This document shows positions 1-7,644 of a stretch of 38,300 nt of DNA, one piece after another. The notes below the pieces were generated by a model. It made no database searches. It saw only the letters and a list, made by a program, of their open reading frames with translations, and was not told the DNA's origin. The translations under genes and the position numbers were made by a program. This stretch comes from Streptomyces sp. Its GTDB lineage: Bacteria; Actinomycetota; Actinomycetes; Streptomycetales; Streptomycetaceae. Location of the stretch: the NCBI RefSeq assembly GCF_019510245.1, contig NZ_JAEKKT010000189.1, positions 1 through 38,300 on the forward strand, in the 5' to 3' direction. Every line of letters starts with the position of its first letter. Positions within the stretch are counted from its first letter, which is position 1.

Positions 1-139
1 CGGACGCGGGGGCGCCGCTCCAGCTCTCGCTGATCGTGGAGTCGCAGTCCGTCTTCTTCGGGGTGCCCTTGAAGGTGGTGTTCGTGAAGAACTGCCGCTT
101 GAAGACGGGGGAGGTGCAGGTCGTGGCCGCCGAAGCGGT
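1..139. repeat. 139-bp perfect direct repeat, copy 1
   Basis: Bases 1-139 are identical to 2039-2177 (offset 2038). The right-hand limit is sharp: base 140 is g where base 2178 is c. The left limit lies outside the window. The repeat encodes the start of the mature PA14-like domain in both tandem genes. Confidence 0.95.
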
Positions 140-214
140 GGACACGGCGACGGTGGTGAGGAGACCGGCCGTGGTGGCCAGCACCACGGCCGTCGCCTGC
201 AGGGTGGTCCTCAT
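1..214 (-). CDS. Secreted PA14/FN3-type protein, downstream tandem copy (N-terminus only)
   Basis: This is the 5' end of a gene that runs off the left edge. The ATG at 214-212 begins a clear Sec signal peptide: MRTT, then a hydrophobic Ala/Val/Leu/Thr stretch, ending in STASA-A, a good signal peptidase I site near residue 29. The mature part visible here (TTCTSPVFKRQFFTNTTFKG...) matches the start of the PA14-like domain of the upstream neighbour. From base 139 leftward it is base-for-base identical to 2177-2039. The start lies 7 bases after the upstream TGA with no good ribosome-binding site, so translational coupling is likely. The function is unknown; PA14 and FN3 modules usually bind carbohydrate or other surfaces outside the cell. 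Confidence 0.75.
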   Translation of the reverse strand, partial: MRTTLQATAVVLATTAGLLTTVAVSTASAATTCTSPVFKRQFFTNTTFKGTPKKTDCDSTISESWSGAPAS

Positions 215-221
215 CGAGGGC

Positions 222-1883
222 TCAGACTCCGCTCGGCAGGGACGCACAGGCGTCCACGTTGCTGAAGGTCTCCGAGCCGTCGGGAGCGACGACCGAGAGC
301 ACGTAGAAGACGGTCGTGCCGTGGGGGACGGTGGGATCGGTGTAGTGGGTGGCGGTGGGGGCCAGCGGCACGTCCGTCACCCGCACGTAGGTGCTCGTCG
401 CCGGGTCCCAGCGGTACACGTTGATGCCGGCGGCCTCCGTGGCCACCGAGTCCGCACAGTCGATGTACATGCCGCCCTCGTCGCCGAGGGTGGTGTAGGT
501 GGTCAGCGAGCAGTCCGCGGTGTTCTCGGGGGCCACCGCCGGGGTGAGGTCCTGCTCGGTGACGGTGACCTCGGAGTAGCGTCCGCCCCATTTCGGGATG
601 TCCCGACTGTCCTCGTACGAACCGGAGTTCCCGTAGATGTCGACCGGGACGACGATGTAGGTCTTCGTCTCGCCGTTCGCCACGTCCGGGCCGACGACGT
701 ACTCGGAGCTGCCGGCGGGGACGGACTCGATGTACGAGGGCTCGTAGTGCTCCGGGTCCTCGTACACCTCGTAGTGGTCGATGTCCGCCGCCGTGCTGTC
801 GTCCCAGTCCAGCTTGACGCCGTACTCCAGGGGCTCGGCCGTCAGGTGGGTCACGGGCGGCGGCGGGACCTCGTCGCCGGGCCGGGTGACGGTCATGTCG
901 GCGGAGCCGGTGGACCAGCGGCCCGCGGTGTTCTGCCGGATCATCACGTAGTGGTACGTGGCGCCCTGGTCGCCGTCGTAGTCGACACAGGAGCGGACCG
1001 TGTTGCCGGCCGCGTCCGTGCTCTTCTTGCGGCTGCGGCAGTCGGTGAGGTTGGTGTAGGTGAGCTCCACCGGGGAGGTCGTGGAGCGGTAGACGTCGTA
1101 GTCGGCGGTGTCGCCGCCCGCCGGCTCGGTCCACGTGAACACCGCGCCGTAGCGCGGCACGGTCGCCGTCACGTTCTGCGGCGGCAGGATCGACCGGGTG
1201 CTGCGCACCACGTTGGAGGCGCGGGCGTTCCCGGCCGCGTCGAGGGCGCTGACCCTGTAGTCGTAGGCGTAGCGGTAGGACGCCTTGGTGTCCGAGTAGC
1301 TCGTGCCGGTGGTCTCGGCGAGCTCGGTGTACGAGGTCTCCGACGCCGACTTGCGGAAGACCTTGTAGGTCGCGGCGTCCGCGGGAGCCGTCCAGGAGAG
1401 GTCGTTGGAGGCCTCGACGGCGGTGGCGGTGAGGACCGGGGCGGCGGGAGCGGTCCAGTCGTAGGAGGTGACCAGCTGGTCGGCGGAACCTGCCGACTCG
1501 TTGCCTGCTTTGTCGTAGGCGCGTACTTCGTAGTAGTACGACTGCCCGGTGGGCGGCGGCTGGTCGCCCGCGGTGCGCCGGGCGGGCGTGGTGGTGGCCA
1601 CCCGGGTCCAGCTGCCGGACCCCTGCAGCCGCCGGTAGACGCGGTATCCGGCGAGGTCCATCTCCTTGTTGGCGGACCAGGTGAGTTCGGCGTACGCCGT
1701 CTCCCCGTCGGGGATGTAGTCGGCCGAGGCGCCGGTCGGCGCGAGGGGCTTGACCTTGTCGACGGTGGCGGAGGTGCGGGGTGTGTAGGTGAACTTGACC
1801 TTGGCGGCGCCGGTCCAGTTGACGTAGTCGATCCGCAGGGTGTGCTTGCCCTTGGGGACGGTGACGTTGACGGTCTTGGCCAC
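222..1883 (-). CDS. PA14/fibronectin type III repeat protein, upstream tandem copy (5' end damaged)
   Basis: The frame from the first usable start codon (GTG 1883) encodes 553 residues. The homologous reading frame actually continues upstream to 2177 and on to a TAG near 2275 without any ATG or GTG. Residues 1-40 (VNVTVPKGKHTLRIDYVNWTG) are the end of a PA14-like beta-sandwich. About five FN3-like modules follow, recognisable by repeated YxVYR, ELTWSA, AYDKAGN and LDAAGN signatures. The intact neighbour has a signal peptide and this copy does not, so it is either a pseudogene, a wrongly assembled locus, or a cytoplasmic fragment. It ends PSGV-stop, 7 bases before the next gene. Confidence 0.6.
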   Translation of the reverse strand: MAKTVNVTVPKGKHTLRIDYVNWTGAAKVKFTYTPRTSATVDKVKPLAPTGASADYIPDGETAYAELTWSANKEMDLAGYRVYRRLQGSGSWTRVATTTPARRTAGDQPPPTGQSYYYEVRAYDKAGNESAGSADQLVTSYDWTAPAAPVLTATAVEASNDLSWTAPADAATYKVFRKSASETSYTELAETTGTSYSDTKASYRYAYDYRVSALDAAGNARASNVVRSTRSILPPQNVTATVPRYGAVFTWTEPAGGDTADYDVYRSTTSPVELTYTNLTDCRSRKKSTDAAGNTVRSCVDYDGDQGATYHYVMIRQNTAGRWSTGSADMTVTRPGDEVPPPPVTHLTAEPLEYGVKLDWDDSTAADIDHYEVYEDPEHYEPSYIESVPAGSSEYVVGPDVANGETKTYIVVPVDIYGNSGSYEDSRDIPKWGGRYSEVTVTEQDLTPAVAPENTADCSLTTYTTLGDEGGMYIDCADSVATEAAGINVYRWDPATSTYVRVTDVPLAPTATHYTDPTVPHGTTVFYVLSVVAPDGSETFSNVDACASLPSGV

Positions 1884-2235
1884 CGTCTTGGTGGTGTTCT
1901 TCCACAGGTCGACCTTGCGGCTGCCGTCGAGGTGGACCCGGATGCCGTCGAGGCCGGAGGCGGTGAGGGCGAAGGGTCCGCCGGAGCCGAAGTCGCGGGT
2001 GACGCTCCAGCGGACGCCGAAGTTGTCCTTGGGCAGCCCGGACGCGGGGGCGCCGCTCCAGCTCTCGCTGATCGTGGAGTCGCAGTCCGTCTTCTTCGGG
2101 GTGCCCTTGAAGGTGGTGTTCGTGAAGAACTGCCGCTTGAAGACGGGGGAGGTGCAGGTCGTGGCCGCCGAAGCGGTCGTTCCTCTGATCGGATCGACAC
2201 GGCGGGGGACGGCCGTCGCCGATGTCGACTCATGA
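1884..2235 (-). pseudogene. Degraded 5' end of the upstream PA14/FN3 gene
   Basis: Bases 2177-1884 still encode the PA14-like sequence in the frame of the downstream CDS (CTSPVFKRQFF..., WSVTRDFGSGG, LDGIRVHLDGSRK). Upstream of 2177 the signal-peptide region of the neighbouring copy is not kept. An ATG at 2235-2233 followed by patches shared with the intact signal sequence (ATGAG, GGCGACGGCCGT, GCCGTGTC, ACCGCTTCGGCGG) looks like a remnant with an internal deletion, but it is out of frame with the PA14 part. No in-frame ATG/GTG exists between the upstream TAG and 1883. Confidence 0.55.
2039..2177. repeat. 139-bp perfect direct repeat, copy 2
   Basis: This is identical to bases 1-139. It encodes the first part of the PA14-like domain of the upstream copy and ends exactly where the intact signal-peptide sequence is lost. 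Confidence 0.95.
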
Positions 2236-2470
2236 GGAAACGACTTGGTTGTACTGATCTTTGCCTACCCATGAACTCCCTTTGGATGGAGGGTCCGTAA
2301 AGGGTGTTTGGAGGTGATTCCGCTGAGCCTTCACAGTTGCAGCGGAGCGTGGTGTTGCGCACTCGTTAAGTAGTTCCGCTTGACGTCGGGTGTGGCGTGC
2401 GCGTTGGCTTTTCAGACATCTGGGTCGCAAAGCAGCCCACGTCCGGAACGCACCTGAAGTGAGCCCCCGT

Positions 2471-3580
2471 ATGCGTCGTATAGCCATGTTTGTGGCCGCG
2501 TCCACGATGACCCTTTCGCTTGCCGGCTGCGGCGTGCTCAACGCGACAGGATCGTCGACGTCCGCGACCCCGACGAAGGGCAACGACATCACGGTGGGCG
2601 TGCTGATGCCGGACAAGATCAACACCCGGTACTCCAACTTCGACGAGCCGATCATGGCGGCGAAGGTCGCCGAGCTCACCAACAAGCAGGGCAAGGTCGA
2701 CTACCAGAACGCCGCGTCGTCCGCCTCCACGCAGGCGACGCAGATGCAGAAGATGATCGACGACAAGGTCGACGTGATCATCCTGGACGCCGTCGACGCG
2801 CACGCCATCGCGGGCGCCGTGAAGAAGGCCAAGGCCGCGGGTATCCCGGTCATCGCCTACGACCGCCTCGCCGAGGGCCCGATCGACGCCTACGTCTCCT
2901 TCGACAACGAGCTGGTGGGCGAGGTCCAGGCCCGTACCCTCCTGGAGGCCCTCGGCAGCAACGTCGACACCTCCGACAAGGTCATCATGATCAACGGGTC
3001 GCCGACCGACCCCAACGCCAAGCAGTTCAAGACGGGCGCCATGTCCGAGCTGAACGGCAAGGTGACGACCGCGGGCTACTCGTACGACACCAAGGACTGG
3101 AACCCGGACATCGCCGAGCAGGAGGTCACCAAGGCGGTCGACCTGCTCGGCAAGGACAACGTCGCCGCGGTCTACTCCGCCAACGACGCGATGGCGGGCG
3201 GCGTCGTCAAGGCCCTCAAGGCGGCGGGCGTCACCACCATGCCTCCGATCACCGGCCAGGACGCGGACCTCGACGCCATCCAGCGGATCCTCACCGGTGA
3301 GCAGTACATGACGGTCTACAAGCCGTACCCCGACGAGGCCGAGGCCGCCGCCCAGATGGCCGTCTACAAGGTCCAGGGCAAGGACATCCAGTTCGACGCG
3401 CTCACCCAGGACACCGTCGACAGCCCGACCACCAAGGACATCCCGTCCCAGCTGGTGCAGGTCAGCGCCGTGACCAAGAGCAAGATCAAGGACACCGTCG
3501 TCGCGGACGGCATCTACAAGATCTCGCAGATCTGCACGGCCGCGTACAAGACCGCTTGCGCGGAGGCGGGGCTCAAGTAG
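2471..3580 (+). CDS. Xylose-type ABC transporter sugar-binding lipoprotein (orphan)
   Basis: A 369-residue periplasmic-binding-protein-4 family protein of the XylF/ChvE type. The chosen ATG gives a lipoprotein signal: MRR, a hydrophobic core, then the lipobox LAGC with Cys20. AAGTGAG lies upstream as ribosome-binding site. The mature protein carries typical sugar-binding marks: ITVGVLMPDKINTRY, KVDVIILDAVDAHAIAGAV, AAGIPVIAYDRL, the hinge strand VIMINGSPTDPNAKQFKTG, NVAAVYSANDAMAGGVV and ITGQDADLDAIQRI. It should capture D-xylose or a related monosaccharide at the membrane surface. No ATPase or permease gene is adjacent, so it must use a transporter encoded elsewhere or act in sensing. Four cysteines near the C-terminus (CTAAYKTACAEAG region and earlier) are normal for Streptomyces members. 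Confidence 0.85.
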   Translation: MRRIAMFVAASTMTLSLAGCGVLNATGSSTSATPTKGNDITVGVLMPDKINTRYSNFDEPIMAAKVAELTNKQGKVDYQNAASSASTQATQMQKMIDDKVDVIILDAVDAHAIAGAVKKAKAAGIPVIAYDRLAEGPIDAYVSFDNELVGEVQARTLLEALGSNVDTSDKVIMINGSPTDPNAKQFKTGAMSELNGKVTTAGYSYDTKDWNPDIAEQEVTKAVDLLGKDNVAAVYSANDAMAGGVVKALKAAGVTTMPPITGQDADLDAIQRILTGEQYMTVYKPYPDEAEAAAQMAVYKVQGKDIQFDALTQDTVDSPTTKDIPSQLVQVSAVTKSKIKDTVVADGIYKISQICTAAYKTACAEAGLK

Positions 3581-3623
3581 CCCTGGGGCACGGGTGGGGA
3601 CGCTGACCGGCGCCGACAGGGTG

Positions 3624-3650
3624 CCTCCCCCAGCCTTCGGCTGGGGGAGG
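3624..3650. terminator. Strong hairpin between convergent genes
   Basis: Two 12-base arms, CCTCCCCCAGCC and GGCTGGGGGAGG, form a perfect stem with a 3-base TTC loop. It lies 43 bases after the stop of the sugar-binding protein gene and downstream of the convergent transglutaminase gene, so it can terminate both. The hairpin and the following GAACTGCGCGACCAGCCCC text resemble a repeat I recognise from many Streptomyces intergenic regions. Confidence 0.75.
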
Positions 3651-3718
3651 AACTGCGCGACCAGCCCCCACCGGGCCGCGGGCGACCGCGCGACCAGCCC
3701 CCAGGCACCCGCAGGTGA

Positions 3719-4561
3719 CTACGCGACCCTCGTGAACTCCACCGTCACCTCCGGCGCCCCTGCCGGCACCCCCCGGTAGATCCCCTTGTGCGGCGTGACG
3801 TCGTCGTAGTCCCGCCCCCGCCCCACCACCACGTGGTCCTCCCCGGCCCGCACCCGGTTCGTCGGGTCGTACCCGCACCAGTCACCGGCCCAGTACTCGA
3901 TCCACGCATGGCTCTGCCCGGCGACGGGCCGGTTCAGCTCGGCCTCCCGCTCCGGGTGCAGGTACCCGGAGACGTACCGGGCCGGCAGCCCCAGCCCCCG
4001 CAGCAGGGCGATGGTGAGGTGGGTGATGTCCTGGCAGACACCCGCCCGCTGCGCCCACGCCTCCGCGGGGGAGGTGTTCACGCCGGTCGTCCCCGGGAGG
4101 TACGCCACCCGGTCGGCGACCATCCCGGAGACGGCCGCCGCGGCCTCGTGCGGGCCCAGCCCCTCCGCGGCGCCCCGTGCCTTCCGCACCAGCTTCTTCG
4201 GCACCGTCGTCCGTCCCGTCGGGTTCACGAACTCCAGCAGCCGTGACCCCGCCGCCCGTCCGGCCAGCTCCGCCCACTCCGGTGCGGCCGGCAGCGGGCC
4301 CGGCGCCGCCGTCTCCACCAGGCTGGACGCGGTGATCGTCAGGTCCTCGTGCGGCTCCAGCAGGTCGAAGCCGGTGACCTGGGTGCCCCAGTAGTCCCAG
4401 TACGACCAGACGGCGGTCGCCGGCCGCACCGTGACCCGCGCGTCCAGCGTGGTCTGCCCCGGCAGGGTCAGCGGGGTCATCCGCACCTCGTTGTGCGAGG
4501 AGGCCGCGGGCTGCGCGTAGGAGACCCGGGTGGTGTGCCGGATCCGCAGACGACGAGCCAT
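3719..4561 (-). CDS. Transglutaminase-like cysteine protease-fold protein
   Basis: A 280-residue protein with an N-terminal beta region (MARRLRIRHTTRVSYAQPAASSHNEVRMTP) followed by a transglutaminase core. The catalytic triad is visible: Cys176 in GVCQDITH, His218 in QSHAWIEYW and Asp232 in GYDPTN. This bacterial family occurs with alpha-E and circularly permuted ATP-grasp proteins and is thought to cleave or form peptide-like amide bonds; the substrate is unknown. The ATG is only 1 base beyond the TGA of the alpha-E gene, with GGAG just upstream, so the two are translationally coupled. Confidence 0.85.
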   Translation of the reverse strand: MARRLRIRHTTRVSYAQPAASSHNEVRMTPLTLPGQTTLDARVTVRPATAVWSYWDYWGTQVTGFDLLEPHEDLTITASSLVETAAPGPLPAAPEWAELAGRAAGSRLLEFVNPTGRTTVPKKLVRKARGAAEGLGPHEAAAAVSGMVADRVAYLPGTTGVNTSPAEAWAQRAGVCQDITHLTIALLRGLGLPARYVSGYLHPEREAELNRPVAGQSHAWIEYWAGDWCGYDPTNRVRAGEDHVVVGRGRDYDDVTPHKGIYRGVPAGAPEVTVEFTRVA

Positions 4562-4562
4562 C

Positions 4563-5495
4563 TCAGGCTCCTTCCTGGGCCCACTGCACGGGCCCCTGGT
4601 ACGGGAAGAACCGCTCCGCGACCGCGTCGGCGGACGCCATGCAGGCCTGCTGGAGGTCGCGCAGCAGGACCGGCAGCTGCTCCTCCAGGGACGCGGTGTC
4701 CAGGTATTCGAGGCGGGTGCGGGCCCGGCCGATCGGGGAGCGGGCCGGGTCCTGGCGGGGCCGGCCGAGCGCGGCCAGGCACTCCTCCGCCGTGGTCAGC
4801 GCGTGCAGCGCCGAGCGCGGGAAGTCCCGGTCCAGGAGCAGGAACTCGGCGACTCGCGGGGTGTCCCCGAAGCCGCTGTGCACGCGTGCGTACGCCTCGT
4901 CGGCGCCGCTGGCGCTGAGCAGCGTCGGCCAGTCCGGCGCGTGCGCCGCGTCCAGCACGCGCACGGAGAGCAGCCGTACCGTCATGTCCACCCGCTCCAG
5001 GCTCCGCCCGAGGACGACGAACCGCCAGCTGTCGTCCCGGCTCATGGTCGAGTCGGCCAGCCCGAAGAAGAGCGCGGCCCGGCTGCGGACCAGCTCCAGG
5101 TAGGCGTAGGGGCCGGTGCGGCGGGCCGCGCGGCGCCGGTCGCCGAGCGCGTGCCAGGTGGAGTTGAGGCACTCCCACATCTCCGAGGAGACGGCCTCGC
5201 GGGCACTGCGCGCGTTCAGCCGGGCGGCGCCGAGAGCGCCCTCGATGGCACAGGTGGAGCGGGCGTCGAAGGCGAGCTGGTCCAGGACCTGCTGCATGTC
5301 GACCCGTTCCGCGCCGACGTCCACGCCGAGGATCGCGTACAGCGACCGGCAGGCGGCGTCCTCGTCGCGCCAGGGGTCCTCCAGCAGCCGGTGCAGATAG
5401 GCGTCGAGGATGCGGCCGGTGGCGTCGGCCCGTTCGACGTACCGTCCGGTCCAGGTCAGCGACTCGGCGATACGGGAGAGGATCACGTCGTTCAT
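4563..5495 (-). CDS. Alpha-E domain-containing protein
   Basis: A 310-residue, largely helical protein typical of the alpha-E (formerly DUF403) family. It has the N-terminal signature MNDVILSRIAESLTWTGRYV, the central GDTPRVAEFLLLDRDFPRS and the C-terminal ARTRLEYLD region. Its length is normal. The family has no proven activity, but it nearly always lies with a circularly permuted ATP-grasp ligase and a transglutaminase-like gene, as here, suggesting a peptide-ligation pathway. The next gene starts directly after its stop. Upstream it is separated from the ATP-grasp gene by about 215 bases of foreign-looking sequence, which breaks the usual tight operon. Confidence 0.85.
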   Translation of the reverse strand: MNDVILSRIAESLTWTGRYVERADATGRILDAYLHRLLEDPWRDEDAACRSLYAILGVDVGAERVDMQQVLDQLAFDARSTCAIEGALGAARLNARSAREAVSSEMWECLNSTWHALGDRRRAARRTGPYAYLELVRSRAALFFGLADSTMSRDDSWRFVVLGRSLERVDMTVRLLSVRVLDAAHAPDWPTLLSASGADEAYARVHSGFGDTPRVAEFLLLDRDFPRSALHALTTAEECLAALGRPRQDPARSPIGRARTRLEYLDTASLEEQLPVLLRDLQQACMASADAVAERFFPYQGPVQWAQEGA

Positions 5496-5534
5496 CGAGC
5501 CCCCAGGTCACACATCGGCTGGTACGGTTGACAC

Positions 5535-5695
5535 GTGCTGAGCGAGAACCGAGCCAGCACAACAACCTCCATTCCTTGGGGAAACCGGGCTGGTTCCAAC
5601 CCGGCTGGTGCTGATCGCGTAAGACTCGACCGTTCGCTGAGCGGCCGAGCGGTGTGAGCCAGGAATCCCTCTCGTCCAAGAGAGGGAGGGTTCAA
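5535..5695 (+). mobile_element. Probable IS200/IS605-type right-end (tnpB 3'/omega-RNA) relic
   Basis: The end of this stretch reads AGGAATCCCTCTC, a 6-base loop, GAGAGGG, AGGGTTCAA. This is the pattern of the right end of IS605-family elements, where the tnpB transcript ends as a guide RNA scaffold: GGAATCCC, a short hairpin (stem 5667-5673 with 5680-5686) and a final TTCAA. A 40-codon open frame (5535-5657, ending TGA 9 bases before the hairpin) may be the last scrap of a tnpB gene. No left end, tnpA or tnpB core is present. The relic lies between ATP-grasp and alpha-E genes that are normally adjacent. This is pattern recognition, not alignment. Confidence 0.45.
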
Positions 5696-5710
5696 TGCTG
5701 CTGCGCTCCT

Positions 5711-7252
5711 TCATTGCTGCGCCCCCTCTTGCACGACGCTGGGGGTGCTGGTGGGGCCGAGCTGTCGCGGGGCGACGTCGGGCTGTGCCGCTGTCGGTGC
5801 TGCCGGTCGCTCCGCCGGGCCCTCGGCGAGCACCCAGGTGTCCTTGGAGCCGCCGCCCTGGCTGGAGTTGACGATCAGGTTGCCCTCCTGGAGGGCGACC
5901 CGGGTGAGGCCGCCGGGCAGCACCCAGATGCCGTCGCCGTCGTTCACGGCGAACGGCCGCAGGTCAATGTGGCGCGGAGCCATCCGTTCACCCGAGAGGG
6001 TGGGCGAGGTGGACAGGGCGACCGGGCGCTGCGCGATGAAGCCGCGCGGATCGGCGGCGACGGCTTTGCGAGTGCGTTCCAGGGTCTCCCTGTCGGCCTT
6101 CGGGCCGATCACGATGCCCTGTCCGCCCGCCCCGTCGACGGGCTTCACGACCAGCTGGTCGAGCTGGTCGAGGACGGCCGCCAACTGCCCTGGTTCGTCG
6201 GGCCGGTAGGACTCCACGTTGGGGAGGACGGGTTCCTCGCCGAGGTAGTAGCGGATCAGGTCCGGGACGTAGGTGTAGAGGAGTTTGTCGTCCGCGATGC
6301 CGTTGCCCACGGCGTTCGCGAGTGTGACGTTTCCCGCGATGGCGGCGTTCAGGATGCCGGGGCAGCCGATCACCGAGTCGGGGCGGAAGTGCAGCGGGTC
6401 GAGGAAGTCGTCGTCGAGGCGCCGGTACACGACGTGCACGGGCACCTCGCCGCGGGTCGTCCGCATCCACACCCGGTTGCTCCGGCACACCAGGTCGTGC
6501 CCCTCCACCAGCTGCACGCCCATCAGCCGGGCCAGCAGGGCGTGTTCGAAGTAGGCCGCGTTGCTGGGACCGGGGGTGAGGACGACGACCCGGGGATCGC
6601 TCGCCGCCCCGCCCGGCGCGGCGGCCCGGAGGGCGGCGAGCAGCCGTCCCGGGTACCCGTCCACCGGGAGCACGTGCTGCTCGGCGAAGAGGGAGGGGAA
6701 GATCCGGGTCATCGCCCGCCGGTTCTCGATGACGTACGACACCCCGCTCGGCACCCGCACGTTGTCCTCGAGGACGCGGAAGGCCCCCGCCTCGTCCCGG
6801 ACCAGGTCGATTCCGGCCACGTGGATGCGCACCCCGCCGGGCGGCTCCACCGCGTGCGCCGCCCGGTGGAAGTGCGGCGAGCCCAGCAGCAGCCGCCAGG
6901 GCACCACCCCGTCCTCGAAGGCCCGCGCGGGTCCGTAGGCGTCGGCCAGATAGGCCTCCAGTGCCCGGACCCGCTGGGCCACGCCTCTTCGTACGAGATC
7001 CCATTCCAGGGCGTCGAGGATCCTCGGCACCAGGTCGAGCGGCCACGGCCGCTCCTCGCCCGCGAAGGCGTAGGTCACCCCCCGGTCGGTGAAGGCCCGG
7101 GCCATCTGGTCGGCCCGGAACCGCAGTTCACTCGGTTCGATCGGCTGGAGCGCAGCCAGTACCGGCTCATAGGCGGTCCTGACCTCACCCGGCCGCTCAA
7201 ACATCTCGTCCCACGCGTCGGCCAACGCGTACGCGTCGAATATGTCCGCCAT
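5711..7252 (-). CDS. Circularly permuted type 2 ATP-grasp protein
   Basis: A 513-residue member of the circularly permuted ATP-grasp type 2 family. The family signatures are FDAYALADAWDEMFERPGEVR at the N-terminus, ELRFRADQMARAFTDRGVTY, GIDLVRDEAGAFRVLEDNVR (metal/ATP-binding acidic residues), PVDGAGGQGIVIGPKA (the phosphate-binding Gly-rich loop) and a terminal GGLTRVALQEGNLIVNSSQGGGSKDTWVL. It is expected to join a carboxylate to an amine using ATP, with the alpha-E and transglutaminase-like partners downstream. The substrate is unknown. The last 40 residues are a low-complexity Pro/Ala tail. No clear ribosome-binding site precedes the ATG. Confidence 0.85.
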   Translation of the reverse strand: MADIFDAYALADAWDEMFERPGEVRTAYEPVLAALQPIEPSELRFRADQMARAFTDRGVTYAFAGEERPWPLDLVPRILDALEWDLVRRGVAQRVRALEAYLADAYGPARAFEDGVVPWRLLLGSPHFHRAAHAVEPPGGVRIHVAGIDLVRDEAGAFRVLEDNVRVPSGVSYVIENRRAMTRIFPSLFAEQHVLPVDGYPGRLLAALRAAAPGGAASDPRVVVLTPGPSNAAYFEHALLARLMGVQLVEGHDLVCRSNRVWMRTTRGEVPVHVVYRRLDDDFLDPLHFRPDSVIGCPGILNAAIAGNVTLANAVGNGIADDKLLYTYVPDLIRYYLGEEPVLPNVESYRPDEPGQLAAVLDQLDQLVVKPVDGAGGQGIVIGPKADRETLERTRKAVAADPRGFIAQRPVALSTSPTLSGERMAPRHIDLRPFAVNDGDGIWVLPGGLTRVALQEGNLIVNSSQGGGSKDTWVLAEGPAERPAAPTAAQPDVAPRQLGPTSTPSVVQEGAQQ

Positions 7253-7644
7253 GGAGGGACGTTAGAGCGGGCACGTAACGCGGCGATCACTGGCGGATTT
7301 CGGGGATTCGCCGGGACCGCCACGCCACGCGCCCGCGAGCGGCCCTCCCTGCAACGCACCTCCCCCGTGGGTGCGTTGCACGGGGCTCCGAGCCGATCGG
7401 GGGAGGATGGCCCGGGGCCCCGCCGGGCGTCGGCGACGCCCGTGGGAAGCGGCTCCACGATGCCGCGCCCACCCCGCCGCCACCACCGTCATCTTGTTGC
7501 AATGCGGCCGGCGGAGGCGGTGCGATATCCGGTCGCATCCGGTCATTACGGCGCCCCGGGTGGGGGAAGCCGTGTTGCGGACCCGGTCCGGACCGCTCAT
7601 AGTTGCGCTGCGGAAGAGGCAGCAAACCGGGGGTGGAATGGTCG
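7253..7644. other. Divergent intergenic region
   Basis: This 392-base gap separates the leftward ATP-grasp gene from the rightward LuxR-type gene and must hold both promoters. I see one strong inverted repeat (7350-7380, listed separately) and no convincing gene. The weak open frames here have no family resemblance. Confidence 0.5.
7350..7380. promoter_or_regulatory. Inverted repeat TGCAACGCAC-N11-GTGCGTTGCA
   Basis: Perfect 10-base arms (7350-7359 and 7371-7380) are separated by 11 bases, in the divergent region upstream of both the ATP-grasp and LuxR-type genes. One helical turn between arm centres times two is compatible with a dimeric repressor site. No T-run follows, so a terminator is less likely. 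Confidence 0.4.

Noticed and set aside
36..2300. Very long open frame on the + strand opposite the PA14/FN3 genes
   Set aside because: Arg/Gly/Val-rich with no domain signature; it is the antisense shadow caused by GC-biased codons, while the minus strand shows clear FN3 repeats.
2230..2803. Minus-strand frames over the start of the sugar-binding protein gene
   Set aside because: They overlap a well-supported + strand gene and have no ribosome-binding site or known motif.
5640..5700. tRNA-like text ending GGGTTCAATG
   Set aside because: No acceptor stem or anticodon arm can be formed around it; the hairpin and TTCAA end fit an IS605 right end better.
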